Positions 41,748 through 52,470 of a stretch of 64,000 nucleotides of DNA are shown here, one piece after another. The position numbers were made by a program, and so were the translations under genes. The notes under the pieces are model-generated. The model had not been told where the DNA came from, made no database searches, and was given only the letters and a program-made list of their open reading frames with translations. The DNA comes from Bathymodiolus brooksi (taxonomy: Eukaryota > Mollusca > Bivalvia > Mytilida > Modiolidae): NCBI GenBank assembly GCA_963680875.1, contig OY804578.1, positions 104,313,689 to 104,377,688 of the forward strand. Reading direction: 5' to 3'. How positions within the stretch are numbered: position 1 is the stretch's first letter; each line of letters begins with the position of its first letter.

Positions 41748-43241
41748 TTGGCAAAGAATATGTTATACATAGTTAATTAAGCAGTTCAATAAATAACTTT
41801 TTCATGAATGGTTAACTAGTGACCTGTAGTAAAAAAAATTACACATAGTAAATACACGTTGGATGTGTTCGCTGATTCATATATGTATTCGCCGTCAGTA
41901 GTTCAAAGATTATTCCATTCTGATTGGTTCCGAGGTACCAGACATCAACTATTTTCTCACGCTAATTAAACATTATTTCTGCAGTCAATTTTACAACTAC
42001 ATGTACACGTGCTATTTAGAAATTATAAAATGGACGAAAATTCTAGGCCAAGAAAACAAGCAAGATTGGATACATTTCTTATTCCTCGACGAGACGAGAA
42101 AAGTCAAAGGTAAACTAAAAAGTAAATTCAATCAATACTTCGAATAATTAATTTAACAATTGATCTCATTTATAAAACATACAACGAAAACCTATAACGA
42201 GAGAATCAGATGATGAAACTGAGACAGTGTGTAGAAACTTGAATGTCCCAAGAAAATGGTCACTTCTCTTTAAATAATGGTTCAAATAGTTCTTGAATTC
42301 GAAATTCTGCAATTTCATATGAAAAAAAAGTATATAAGTTTGATTTGTATACAAATACCCGAAAATGTTGCCTTTTACTTTTCAAATAAAGATCAGTAAA
42401 AAATACGCGTTGGTATATTGTACATTAAAATACAAAAGTAACATATTAATAAAAAAAAAAAAAATTAGCGGCAATTTATTTGTAACAATCTCTGCATCTG
42501 CCCGAGGTATCTGCACAAGAAAGTGTGAACAAATCCTTTGTCCGTGTACGTTTATATTATTTATATCTACCAATGGATGTCTGTACAATTTTTTTACACA
42601 TTTTTAACAAAAAATTCTGACTACAATTTATTTGTAATAAATTAATATCTACAACTGCACATGAAAGTGTGAAAATAATCTCGACAAAATGGTTTATGCA
42701 TATCTCACACCTGATTTCCATAAACATATTTCTCGAGAACTTTGATACATTTTTGTTGTTTGATCTTTTAGTGTAATGAGGTTTTTACGCCCGTTGCTCA
42801 AACACTTGATGTCCGTCCGTCCGTCTGTAAGATTTCTGCAATCCGCAACTCCCCTGAGTGTAACCACGCAATTGATTGACTTAAACTATATAATGTACTT
42901 GAAATACATTGTAGTTGTGCACAATGGTTTTTAGATTTTTCATTGAAGGCCGGGTGGAGGGGGTAGTAGGATGATTCTGCAACCCGCAACTCCTAAATAA
43001 CCACTCAATGGATTGAAGTGAAACTTAAACTACAAATTTGACATACAATGTAGTTTGCTCACCACGGTTTTATTTTTAGAATTGGAGGTTAGGGGTAGGA
43101 GGGAGATTCTGTAATCTGCTTTTTTGGCGTAAAATCGTGAATTTTCACACGAAATACCCCCAAAATTTTCGCGCCTCCCTCCGCTCGGCGCAATTTTTTT
43201 AAGCGCGCCCCCCCTAACTTGAAATCCTGGATCCGCCCCTG
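41677..43241 (+). mobile_element. hAT-like element, about 1.6 kb
   Basis: Ends CAGTGGCGGATTTAGAGG and, inverted, CAGGGGCGGATCCAGGATTT. The flanks share GATTC, suggesting a decayed target duplication. Inside: a C run (41717-41742), one N-terminal-like exon, and a ~145-bp direct repeat at about 42820-43120 containing TTCTGCAATCCGCAACTCC. No DDE core was found, so it is non-autonomous or heavily deleted. Confidence 0.7.
42030..42110 (+). pseudogene. Possible first exon of a hAT transposase
   Basis: ATG then MDENSRPRKQARLDTFLIPR and RDEKSQR, ending at a GTAAAC donor. Short basic N-termini with a KQxxLDxFL-type motif are common at the start of ZMYM/hAT transposases. No second exon is recognisable. 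Confidence 0.4.
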
Positions 43242-44283
43242 GATTCATTAGGTACTGTAAATCGATATTAATGTTAAAGTAATATGAAACGAGTTTTTGG
43301 TGAAATAAACATCTTCAAAATATTCTTGATCAAAATGTTTACATTCCCTAAAAACTAAACCATTCGTGCATGTTTGAGGACGAAAATCGCGATCATCTGT
43401 GATTAAGAACAGAAAATCATTCCATCTCGTACGTGTTTTGTCAATACAATGGCGGCTAATTAACTTTCGGATGCACCGTTCCGATGATTGCCGATCATGA
43501 AATTTCATCACCAACGTAAACAGGTGAGCACATGTATCATTATGGTTTTGAAAGAAGTTAAATTTCTTGCATTTGGGGAAATCGAAACTAACCAAGAAAT
43601 CTCAGAATTTAAAATCCTCGTCGGAACTAACGTATCGCATGGACAAACTGTGTAAATTATAATTAGTATGTACATTTCAAAACCATTACGATGAAAACAT
43701 TTGGAGTTTTCAGAGAAGAAAATAAAAAATCAACAAGAAAAAAAAATGCCAAAAATACGACTTGTTTTGTCCATAAAATGTCACCGTTATCTTGACACCA
43801 ACCATTTCATAACTTGGTTCGTTTATTTCCTGGTTTGTTTTGGGGAAAACCAATTGATTCCGCGGGGGAGGGGGGAGGGGGGTCTGGCAGTTTTTGTAAA
43901 TAAAATAGATAATCTGGCCACCCAAAGTTGAAAAAAAATTCTGGCCTTTGCTTCATAGAAAATTAAAAAAAATAATCTGGCCTGAGCTGAGTAAACAATG
44001 TTATAACCTGTCCTGCACTATGTGTCGAATGAATTTTCTGTCAAATATTCTAACCTGACTAATCTTGCCAGGCCCTCTCAGAATCAAATTATTTGCCTAT
44101 ATATTATTATGAGATAAAGAATGTGTGCTTTCTTTCACATTCTTGTCTCTTAGGCCAAATAAATTTTAAATAGATTTGAAACAAAGTAGTATTCATTTTT
44201 AATATAAAAAAAACTAATATTTTAACATAATTACAAGTTGCGTATGCAGTGTCCCCTTACTTGGCCCCGCGAAATTTGCTGAA
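43242..44283. other. Left flank of the recombinase element
   Basis: TTAAAGTAATATGAAA at 43274-43289 has an inverse match at 46238-46256. The minus-strand frame at 43248-43595 shows no domain. A G-rich run lies near 43862. Confidence 0.4.
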
Positions 44284-44539
44284 TTATACCAAGGACGTAT
44301 ATAAGATTATATTACGGATTTGGTTTGTTACACACATTTTCATTGGTTCTTCAACCCTGAATGTCAGCATATATTCGGAAAACAGACGGGGTATATATGT
44401 ACGTTTTCGGTCTCCCTCATTTGGGCCCCAAAAAACAATAACAACATGGTTGATAAAAACAGAAATATTTACGCTTCACTGAATCAATATCATAATACGG
44501 AGTAATAAATGTATTTTTACCAAATTAAATGCTGGGCAT

Positions 44540-44944
44540 ATGCCGGAGGATCGTGAAATGCCTGAATATTGTCCAGTTAGAAATTTTGAGACCTACCTTC
44601 AAAAACTTCACCCTCAGTGCAACAGGCTTTGGCAATTTCCTAAAGACAGTTTTAATATTTCCGATGAATGTTGGTTCCTAAAAAGACCGATAGGAAAAGA
44701 CACATTGGCATCATTTATGTCCACATTAAGTAAAAAAACAGGCCTTTCACAAATCTACACCAACCACTCAATTCGTGCAACAGGTGCAACTATCCTCGGA
44801 AGAAACTGTTCAATGCCAATGGCACAAATCATGGCAGTTACCGGACACAAATCTGCCTCGTCAGTTGCAGTATATCAACGTGTTTCATCAAAGGAAAAAC
44901 AATTTCTGTTCGTGGAGAGCAACCATCTCAACTATTCTCAATAA
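44540..44944 (+). CDS. Crypton-type tyrosine recombinase C-terminal domain (DUF3504-like), partial
   Basis: A 134-codon frame. It contains a CWFLKRPIG and LASFMSTLSKKTGL segment, then YTNHSIRATGATIL (H-x2-R of the tyrosine recombinase box), GHKSASSVAVYQRVSS (the second His and the nucleophile-position Tyr), ending NYSQ. These are the features of Crypton recombinases and their host descendants (DUF3504 in ZMYM-like and related proteins). The N-terminal half is not present in the 300 bp upstream. A following frame (44944-45216, shifted relative to this one) ends in FHGCTITNLNIKINK, which resembles the usual C-terminus of such proteins, so a frameshift or splice is likely between them. Confidence 0.75.
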   Translation: MPEDREMPEYCPVRNFETYLQKLHPQCNRLWQFPKDSFNISDECWFLKRPIGKDTLASFMSTLSKKTGLSQIYTNHSIRATGATILGRNCSMPMAQIMAVTGHKSASSVAVYQRVSSKEKQFLFVESNHLNYSQ

Positions 44945-45216
44945 TGCCACCGCACAGTACTTCCCGGTTGCAACTCATGCCGCCGACACAAAACAGTTCA
45001 AGTTCAACATCACTTGTTCAAATGAGAGCTAATACACATGTTTCATCGTCGGTTACGGACGTCGTTGACATTTTGGATGTAAATTATGATGATTTATTTT
45101 GTGATTATAACACTCTTACAACAGTTAATTCCGTCACAAACACCAGAACAATTCAGCAAACTCCCATGTTCCACGGCTGTACCATTACAAATTTGAACAT
45201 AAAAATCAACAAGTGA
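44944..45216 (+). pseudogene. Probable frameshifted C-terminal part of the recombinase
   Basis: Overlaps the stop of the preceding frame (TAATG). It is Ser/Thr-rich with an acidic ILDVNYDDLFCDY segment and closes with MFHGCTITNLNIKINK. Association with the recombinase is inferred from position and the C-terminal motif. Confidence 0.4.
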
Positions 45217-45833
45217 AAGTGTGTTAAACTTTCCGCCTTTAAAACTTTCGAGGTCACGGGGCCACACCAAGTTTTTGCTTATTGTTAACATTTTAATTAT
45301 TGAAATTGTTTCACAAACCCGTTGTTTTGTTATGTAATATACAGTGTATTAATGTTATAATTATAAAGTTTATAAAATTTACTGCATATGAAATTGTGTT
45401 GATTTAAAAATATTGAACAGGATTTTCCTTTATGAGACACCTCAGTACATAAAATATCACGTGACAAATATTTGACGTCATTGAACAAAGAATGTCAGAG
45501 GTACGAAAAGGGACATCTAGAAATACGGAAAATGAAAATAAAAGACGCAAAATATTTAATAAGGTTTTAAATATGAATTGGGACTATGTACGTGGTAACA
45601 AAAAAACAAAAGGAAAATAAAAAAAAAACAAACAAAAAGGAAACAAACAAAAAAAAAAAAATAAAAAAAAAATTAAAAAAAATTTTGTTAGACAGTTTGG
45701 TTCTGTATTTAACAAAAAAAATGGTTAAATCCGTAATATGCCGAACGGAATAGAGATCATAAGCCGGGAATGTCACATTATATACCCTGTCTGATAGCTG
45801 AATAACATATACTATATACGTCCTTGATTATAC

Positions 45834-46329
45834 ACATAAAAGACATTTACGGCGGTTTAGATCATAGATGGTGGTGATATATATTTATTTTCCAGGTAAA
45901 GAGATCCTTGTTTAACGTTTCGCTAAGGGAAAATCATTTTTAATCGTGGATTGAATGGAAAATAATGAAATGTAAATCGAAACGAAAATGATGTTATCTG
46001 TCAAGACTATAACGGAGCATGCGCACAATCTCTACCGAATGAGTTCAAATCTGAGGTCAGTAGCATATGATTTGCCTTATTGTCCGGGTAGCAAGAATTA
46101 TCGAAGACAGAATAAAATGACGTTTTCTCCTGAATTATACATCGTAGCTCTCAAAAAGTGAATGGTTTACGTTCTTTATATATTTAATCTTTACATATAT
46201 CAGAAATTTTTAGAAAACTGAAAATAATGATTTTGGTATTTCATATTACTTTAAAACCTATTCAAAATTTGTACTATGGCTTCCTTAGATATATTTTTTT
46301 TTAAATATTTGTAAGTAATACTATACTCA
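45834..46329. other. Right flank of the recombinase element
   Basis: GGTATTTCATATTACTTTAA at 46235-46254 is the inverse partner of 43271-43289. Nothing codes here. Confidence 0.4.
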
Positions 46330-46640
46330 GAAGAGTTTGAAGTTTACAAAGAGGTATTCAGAATCCGTACATCAAAGGACAGACAACACAATAGTCAAAA
46401 GAAAAAAGACAAAGTCAAACAACGATCTACAAAACATACACATAAAACTACAGATCGAGTAACACGAACCCAACTAAAACCTGGGGTGAACGCAGGTGCT
46501 CCGGAAAGGTTAGCAGTTCCTGCTCCACTAGTGGCATCCGTTGTGTTAATCTAGTTACAAACCCGGTGCTACGTCATAGATGAGGAAAGGACCGGGAATT
46601 GTTTACGACAAGTGGAACATATGTCAAACATCTCATTCTT
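46330..46640 (-). repeat. R1 dispersed repeat
   Basis: Inverse R1: AGAAGAGTTTGAAG, GACAGACAACACAATAGTC, CAGGTGCTCCGGAAAGG and CTCCACTAGTGGCATCC. Confidence 0.8.
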
Positions 46641-46841
46641 CCGTTAAATTATCTCCCTTCCCAACGTCATATAGACTTAGATGGTGACGTCGATGGCCGA
46701 ATAACAATACATTATAAAATCAGGCAGTATCGAGATTATTTTTGAGTATCAGAATAAGAAATTTGCGTGATCTTTATATCAATATGATAATAAAGATACA
46801 TTTGTATTACATCAGAATATATAATGGATAGGTTTCGAAGA

Positions 46842-46988
46842 AACTGAGCAAACTGTATTTCCTAATACGACTGGAGGAGACCAACATAAATAGGATGAAG
46901 AGAGGATATTACTTTTTCTCATTGATTCTATTCGGTGATATTTGTTGGTCTCCTCCAGGTCGTATTAGGAGATACAGTTTGCTCAGTT
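46842..46988. repeat. Stem-loop: 45-bp arms, about 57-bp loop
   Basis: AACTGAGCAAACTGTATTTC ... GGAGGAGACCAACA pairs with TGTTGGTCTCCTCCAGGTCG ... GCTCAGTT with only a few mismatches. Could be a small foldback MITE or, if transcribed, a hairpin RNA precursor. Confidence 0.85.
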
Positions 46989-47854
46989 GGCCCAAAGTAT
47001 ATATTCCACACTGTGATGGGCTGTTTATTGAATGTGTTTGTGTATCATACCGTTTTCAAAAATATAGTTGACTGTGCTATTTGATACATTAACCAATAAT
47101 ATCTCATTTTTATTTTTAATTTTACATTTATTTAAATGTGTAGCCCTATTGTGTATTTGTATTGTTGTTATTATATAATTCTATTAATATATATGTGGGC
47201 TTTCTATTCTATTATATATGTATTTTCATACGACACACGTAACATCTATCCTCTGTGTCTTTTTCTGTCCTACACATTGACCACCAAAAACTGTTTTTAT
47301 TAACGCTACAATTAATATCATGGTGGATACACATTCTACGTAATTTACATTTTTATATCATTTACCTTTAATTAGCATAACGATATTCCTGTTGAATATT
47401 TGTTACACAGATGAGATAGAAAAAATATATTTTTTTTTGTAGAAAAAATAGTTCAAAGAACAATTAGATACTTTTTTTGTGATCTGTCCTATTTTAACCT
47501 CGCTATGAACTTTACTAGATGATAGTTCATTTTATAAGTATTTTTTATATATTTTTAGAATTGTCAGTAAATTTAAAAAAAATGTAATACATAGTGAATT
47601 GTTTCTTGCTTTGAATATGTTCTCTTCAATTGAGTTTATCGATGACTAAAAGGAACATAGAATTTGTTCAAATGAAGACCAATATATTGTACCGGTTAAC
47701 TCCCAATTAATACCATTTTTCACCTCATTGTAACATTGGCAAAATACACAGAACAAATTAATTTTATCGTTTGATATAAAACTGAAATGGTAGTACTATT
47801 CGACTTGTGTTTGCAGAATACCCCCACATTATAGAGGAAATCTATTTGAAAGTG
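46989..47854. other. AT-rich intergenic sequence
   Basis: No feature recognised. Confidence 0.5.
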
Positions 47855-47859
47855 AAGGG

Positions 47860-48110
47860 CGTGGGTGGCTGAATGGTTAAAGTCTCTGCCATTTGACCAT
47901 AACCTAACAGCCTAACACCACTGACATGGTTCGAGTCCTGATTCCCACCTCGAATGTCAAGGCTTCCTGAACCCTACCCAAAGCCGGAGCATTTATCGAT
48001 CGGTTCGCTATGTATGTTCAGATGTCCTCCGGTTAAAAGTCTGGAAGTCATTATTGTTGAAAATGACGATAAGCATATAAATAACTACACACACAGTGAA
48101 ACATGTCTAA
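47860..48110 (+). repeat. SINE-D: tRNA-headed repeat, single copy here
   Basis: GGGTGGCTGAATGGTTAAAG is box-A-like and GGTTCGAGTCCTG is box-B-like, spaced as in a tRNA with a long variable region. No acceptor-stem pairing was seen, so it is a tRNA-derived repeat, not a functional tRNA. The right boundary is uncertain. Confidence 0.55.
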
Positions 48111-48257
48111 GCCTAAACTCCTTGAGACCAGCTTCTGTGTTCGCAATAGACAGCCGTAAAGCTTATTTCAGATTAAATTAACAACTATTTCCTACATTGG
48201 GACTTTATTTAATGTTCAATTTATACAGGATTCTGGTTTATTCAAGATTCATTATAT

Positions 48258-49762
48258 ACTATTCAAAAAAAGGAACGCATAACCCACTTTTATTTTTCAA
48301 AATGCAAATTCTGCGATTTACCAGGTAAAATTAAATGGCCAATTTAATCATTGATTTTTTAAAGGTAACTTTTAAATTGTAAATGCCTGTTCATTAGATT
48401 TGGCTCTCTGCCACATGTGCACAGCGCCTCTGAAAAATGAATATCCCATGTATCGCACCGAAAATTCGGTAACGTTTTTCACGGGCATTTCGTGGTTAAT
48501 TCAACTGTTAAACTAAAGCGTATAAAAGGACCAAGTTTGAAGCTTTACTTTTATTACTAAGTTGATATGCTGCCATGCCAAGGTTAGACCCTGCCACTCG
48601 AAATATCGCCATCGGTCGTCTCCAAGCCGGAGAGTCCCAACATGAGGTAGCACGAACTCTGAATGTTAACCAGAGCTTCATTTCCAGGCTATGGAACAGA
48701 TTCCAACAAACTGGTTCAACGAATGACCGCCAAAGGAGTGGAAGACCTCGCATATCTACTCCCAGGCAAGATCGGTACATCCCAGTCTTTCATCTACGGA
48801 ATCGAATCGTTGCCGCATCAACCACTGCAGCCGGAATACCTGTATTGCGAAGAATCGGCTCACAAACAGTCCGCACCCGGCTTCGACAGCATGGCATTAG
48901 ACCCAGAAGGCCGCATTTCGGAGCGGTCTTGACGCCGTTAAACAGACGTGAAAAAGTCCGTTGGTGCAACAGGTTAAGGGACTGGACATTCCGAAACTGG
49001 CGAAGAGTCTCGTTTTCTGCTGCAGAAACGTGATGGCAGAATACGTGTATATAGGTGCCGGAATGAACGTTTCTCTTCCTCCTTGTGTTCAGGAAGTGGA
49101 TAGCTTCGGTGGAGGTAGTGTCATGATGTGGGCGGCTATCTCAAATGACCGCAAAACAGACCTAGTGCATGTCCCGGGCAATTTAACGGCTGTAAGGTAC
49201 AGAGACGAAATTATCCAACCTCACCTCATGCAAGTGATTGACCGACAGAGGGAGTTATTCCAACAGGACAACGCTAGGCCACACACAGTGCGTGTAACAA
49301 TGGACTACCTTGAGCAGAACAACATCAATGTGCTTCCATGGCCTTCCAAATCGCCGGACTTGAATCCCATTGAACACCTATAGGATCAGCTAGATAAACG
49401 TGTGCGTCAGCGACAACCTCCACCTCAGACCCTCGATCAACTCCGCCAAATATTGCAACAGGAATGGCGAACAATACCAAGAAACAATGTGAGAAATTTG
49501 ATTGAGTTTATGCCGAGGAGCAGAGCAGTGTTGGCCGCGCATGGTGGTCATACACGGTACTAACTTTAACGTGACCGGAAGTGTGCTGAACTGTGATATA
49601 CAGACTTTTTTTTAACTTATCCTCTGAAGTATGGACTGTTAATTGTTCAATTATAAACATTCTGAGTCGATATCTAAAAGTGTAACTGAAAAAGTTTGAT
49701 TTAAAATACATGTATTAAAATACCTAAAATCCCCTTATGCGTTTCTTTTTTTGCAGAGTGTA
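48258..49762 (+). mobile_element. Tc1-type transposon (about 1.5 kb), second family
   Basis: The left end has TTCAAAAAAAGGAACGCATA and the right end, inverted, has TGCAAAAAAAGAAACGCATA. TA borders at 48257-48258 and 49761-49762 are consistent with the target. The transposase is on the plus strand. The terminal sequences differ from those of the intron 2 element, so it is a separate family. Confidence 0.85.
48575..49563 (+). pseudogene. Tc1-type transposase, broken
   Basis: The N-terminal HTH reads from MPRLDPATRN to a GRPR hook and NRLRDWTFRNW. Then a short deletion near 49002 removes the first catalytic Asp region (expected SDESRF; ESRFLLQKRDGRIRVYR survives in another frame). The third part has FGGGSVMMWAAIS, FQQDNARPHT and [10 protein letters not shown] with 34 residues between Asp and Glu. 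TAG at 49381-49383 replaces an expected Trp codon. The frame then runs on to AAHGGHTRY and a TAA at 49561. Dead copy. Confidence 0.92.
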
Positions 49763-49809
49763 TATGAAAATGAAAACGAAGAAGACATTATTTATCAACA
49801 CTATATATT

Positions 49810-49880
49810 AGGTGCTCGCCGTGAGTGTGGTAGATCGTGGGTTACAGCCACTGTGGTGTCAAACCAAAGACTATTCTAAT
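49810..49880 (+). repeat. SINE-C head fragment
   Basis: GGTGCTCGCCGTGAGTGTGG, then GATCGTGGGTTACAGCCAC and CAAACCAAAGACTAT match the SINE-C head. Confidence 0.6.
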
Positions 49881-49984
49881 TGTCATAAAACAACATGAAC
49901 TCACTCACCCATTATGTAAAAGTTATATTTTCTGGTCATTAAGAACAAAAATAAAATGTTTTACTGTAATTCAAATTTCTGAAT

Positions 49985-50100
49985 GTACTTTTTGTAGTAT
50001 TTCTATAATGTACTTTTTGTAGAATGTAGTTTTTCTATAATGTACTTTTTGTAGAATGTAGTTTTTCTATAATGTACTTTTTGTAGAATGTAGTTTTTGT
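49985..50100. repeat. 32-bp tandem repeat, about 3.5 copies
   Basis: Units CTATAATGTACTTTTTGTAG then AATGTAGTTTTT, directly abutting the 96-bp array. Confidence 0.88.
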
Positions 50101-51228
50101 TACACGAAGCCAGTTTTATTTTTGTTTAATATATCGTACTACGGAAGGGTAAGCAGTTTCTTCTCCACATGTGGTACCCGATCAGATAAACTTTGTTACA
50201 CGAAGCCAGTTTTATTTTTGTTTAATATATCGTACTACGGAAGGGTAAGCAGTTTCTGCTCCACATGTGGTACCCGATCAGATAAACTTTGTTACACGAA
50301 ACCAGTTTTATTTTTGTCTAATATATCGTACTACGGAAGGGTAAGCAGTTTCTGATCCACATGTGGTACCCGATCAGATAAACTTTGTTACACGAAACCA
50401 GTTTTATTTTTGTTTAATATATCGTACTACGGAAGGGTAAGCAGTTTCTGCTCCACATGTGGTACCCGATCAGATAAACTTTGTTACACGAAGCCAGTTT
50501 TATTTTTACTTAATATATCGTACTACGGAAGGGTAAGCAGTTTCTGATCCACATGTGGTACCCGATCAGATAAACTTTGTTACACGAAACCAGTTTTATT
50601 TTTGTTTAATATATCGTACTACGGAAGGGTAAGCAGTTTCTGATCCACATGTGGTACCCGATCAGATAAACTTTGTTACACGAAACCAGTTTTATTTTTG
50701 TTTAATATATCGTACTACGGAAGGGTAAGCAGTTTCTGATCCACATGTGGTACCCGATCAGATAAACTTTGTTACACGAAACCAGTTTTATTTTTGTTTA
50801 ATATATCGTACTACGGAAGGGTAAGCAGTTTCTGCTCCACATGTGGTACCCGATCAGATAAACTTTGTTACACGAAGCCAGTTTTATTTTTGTTTAATAT
50901 ATCGTACTACGGAAGGGTAAGCAGTTTCTGCTCCACATGTGGTACCCGATCAGATAAACTTTGTTACACGAAGCCAGTTTTATTTTTGTTTAATATATCG
51001 TACTACGGAAGGGTAAGCAGTTTCTGATCCACATGTGGTACCCGATCAGATAAACTTTGTTACACGAAGCCAGTTTTATTTTTGTTTAATATATCGTACT
51101 ACGGAAGGGTAAGCAGTTTCTGATCCACATGTGGTACCCGATCAGATAAACTTTGTTACACGAAACCAGTTTTATTTTTGTTTAATATATCGTACTACGG
51201 AAGGGTAAGCAGTTTCTGATCCACTAGT
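50101..51228. repeat. 96-bp tandem array, about 12 copies, from an R1 segment
   Basis: Units TACACGAAGCCAGTTTTATT ... ACTACGGAAGGGTAAGCAG ... CCACATGTGGTACCCGATCA. The GAAGGGTAAGCAGTTTCTGC and CACATGTGG parts are inverted R1 core. Since 96 is a multiple of 3, repeated open frames appear without being genes. CACATGTG is a palindrome within each unit. Confidence 0.95.
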
Positions 51229-51605
51229 GACACTGGTCGTTAAATTTATTTGTTTTACTAGTTTTTAATATTCAAAGTTATGAATCAATGGGTTGTAAAA
51301 TATTTTCAAACCTCATGTTGAAATCCTTTTTACAAAGTTATGCGTATGAATAATTGGGTAAAATCAGGCAAAGTTACCATATACCTCGCATGACTCCCAT
51401 TTTATTTCTTTTTTCATGATATATTTCACTTGTGTTGTTCTGTTCATCTACGGAAAGTTGTACTTTTATACGGTTAATTAAGTATTCAGAGCAAGCGATA
51501 AACGCCCATTACACGCGAATGGAGAAATTATTGTAGTCATCCGTCCTTTCAGATATGCTAAAATATTAAAGGATGTGTATCTATTAGGAATAAGTGATTA
51601 TTCTA
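51229..51605. other. Unassigned sequence
   Basis: No feature recognised. Confidence 0.5.
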
Positions 51606-51770
51606 AGGGAACGTTCAGAAAAAAAATATATCCACTTATGAAAAGAAAGTTTAAACAGTGATGGTCAACAATTCCACTTATATCAACAAAGCGAACAGCC
51701 ACCTCTAACCTCAAACCATTTAACACGGAACTATTCCGTACTTTTACCGCTTACGAGTTGTCTTTTACAA
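51606..51770 (+). repeat. R4 dispersed repeat
   Basis: CACTTATGAAAAGAAAGTTT, AAACAGTGATGGTCAACAA and GAACTATTCCGTACTTTTACC match 57385-57507 closely. Confidence 0.75.
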
Positions 51771-52344
51771 TTAACATGAAACGAGGAACGTCTGTAAAAA
51801 TATCAATATACAAGTTATTATTCAGTCGGGAAGCCAACGTCAGCTTCCGTAACTCCTCCCATAAGGCTAAAAACATTTACGCAAGGGCAGATAATAATAA
51901 CCCACCAGGTGTCGCCCATAATCGTAATAAGTATTGACGTTTGTTTACCATGACGATTACAGAATAAACCTTATATGAGAGATAAATATAAATAAATACA
52001 TTCCCAAAAAACGTGAATTATCATGGTTAAATATATAAGTTGCAGAAAAAACCCCAAGAAAGTGTTTATTAGACATAATATCGGTATAAAACAAGGTATT
52101 TCCCGAGGTATTTGTTTTTGTTGTTGTAGCTAAGAATATATGGCGGGAAATTCTCGAGGCTAAGAATAACTGACACAAACGCATCCCATTGGTTGTCAGT
52201 AAAAACTATGGTCAAAAATAGGTTTACCCATCATTTAAATGTGTAACGAAATATAAAAATAGCCATCATTCCGCCTTTAATTTGCAAAACGAGGTTTGTA
52301 ACTAGGACGCTGTCAGCGCCATTTTGTATAAAGAAGACGCTGAA
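51771..52344. other. Unassigned sequence
   Basis: A GCTTACGAG-type phrase, then AT-rich DNA. Nothing codes with confidence. Confidence 0.4.
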
Positions 52345-52470
52345 ATTCTGAATAAATAAATAAATAAATAAGTTTTATCTAAAGTCGGCATGGTTAAAAA
52401 CAACAAGCATACAAATATAAGCTCTAATGAGCTTTTGACCGACATACAACAGAAATAACAATAATCAAGG
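52345..52470 (-). repeat. Possible CR1-type LINE 3' end
   Basis: (AATA)n at 52350-52371 followed by AGTTTTATCTAAAGTCGGCA, TGGTTAAAAACAACAAGC and TAATGAGCTTTTGACCGACA. Inverted, CATGCCGACTTTAGATAAAA with a TATT-type tail resembles CR1-like LINE 3' ends. No RT frame was found to the right. Confidence 0.45.

Larger units (their letters stand above)
44284..45833 (+). mobile_element. Crypton-like unit bounded by diverged inverted repeats
   Basis: CAAGGACGTATATA at 44290-44303 is inverted at 45812-45825. A second pair, CAGACGGGGTATATAT (44384-44399) and the inverse of ATTATATACCCTGTCTG (45777-45793), continues the match. The tyrosine-recombinase ORF lies between. Confidence 0.5.

Noticed and set aside
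43710..43925. Small proline-rich ORFs near the G-rich run
   Set aside because: Composition is driven by homopolymer tracts; no conserved motif.
47860..47935. Functional tRNA gene
   Set aside because: Box A and box B are present but no acceptor-stem pairing or normal anticodon arm was seen; it fits a tRNA-derived SINE.
50101..51228. Repeated open frames of about 77 codons
   Set aside because: They are produced by the 96-bp array (multiple of 3) and lack any recognisable protein feature.
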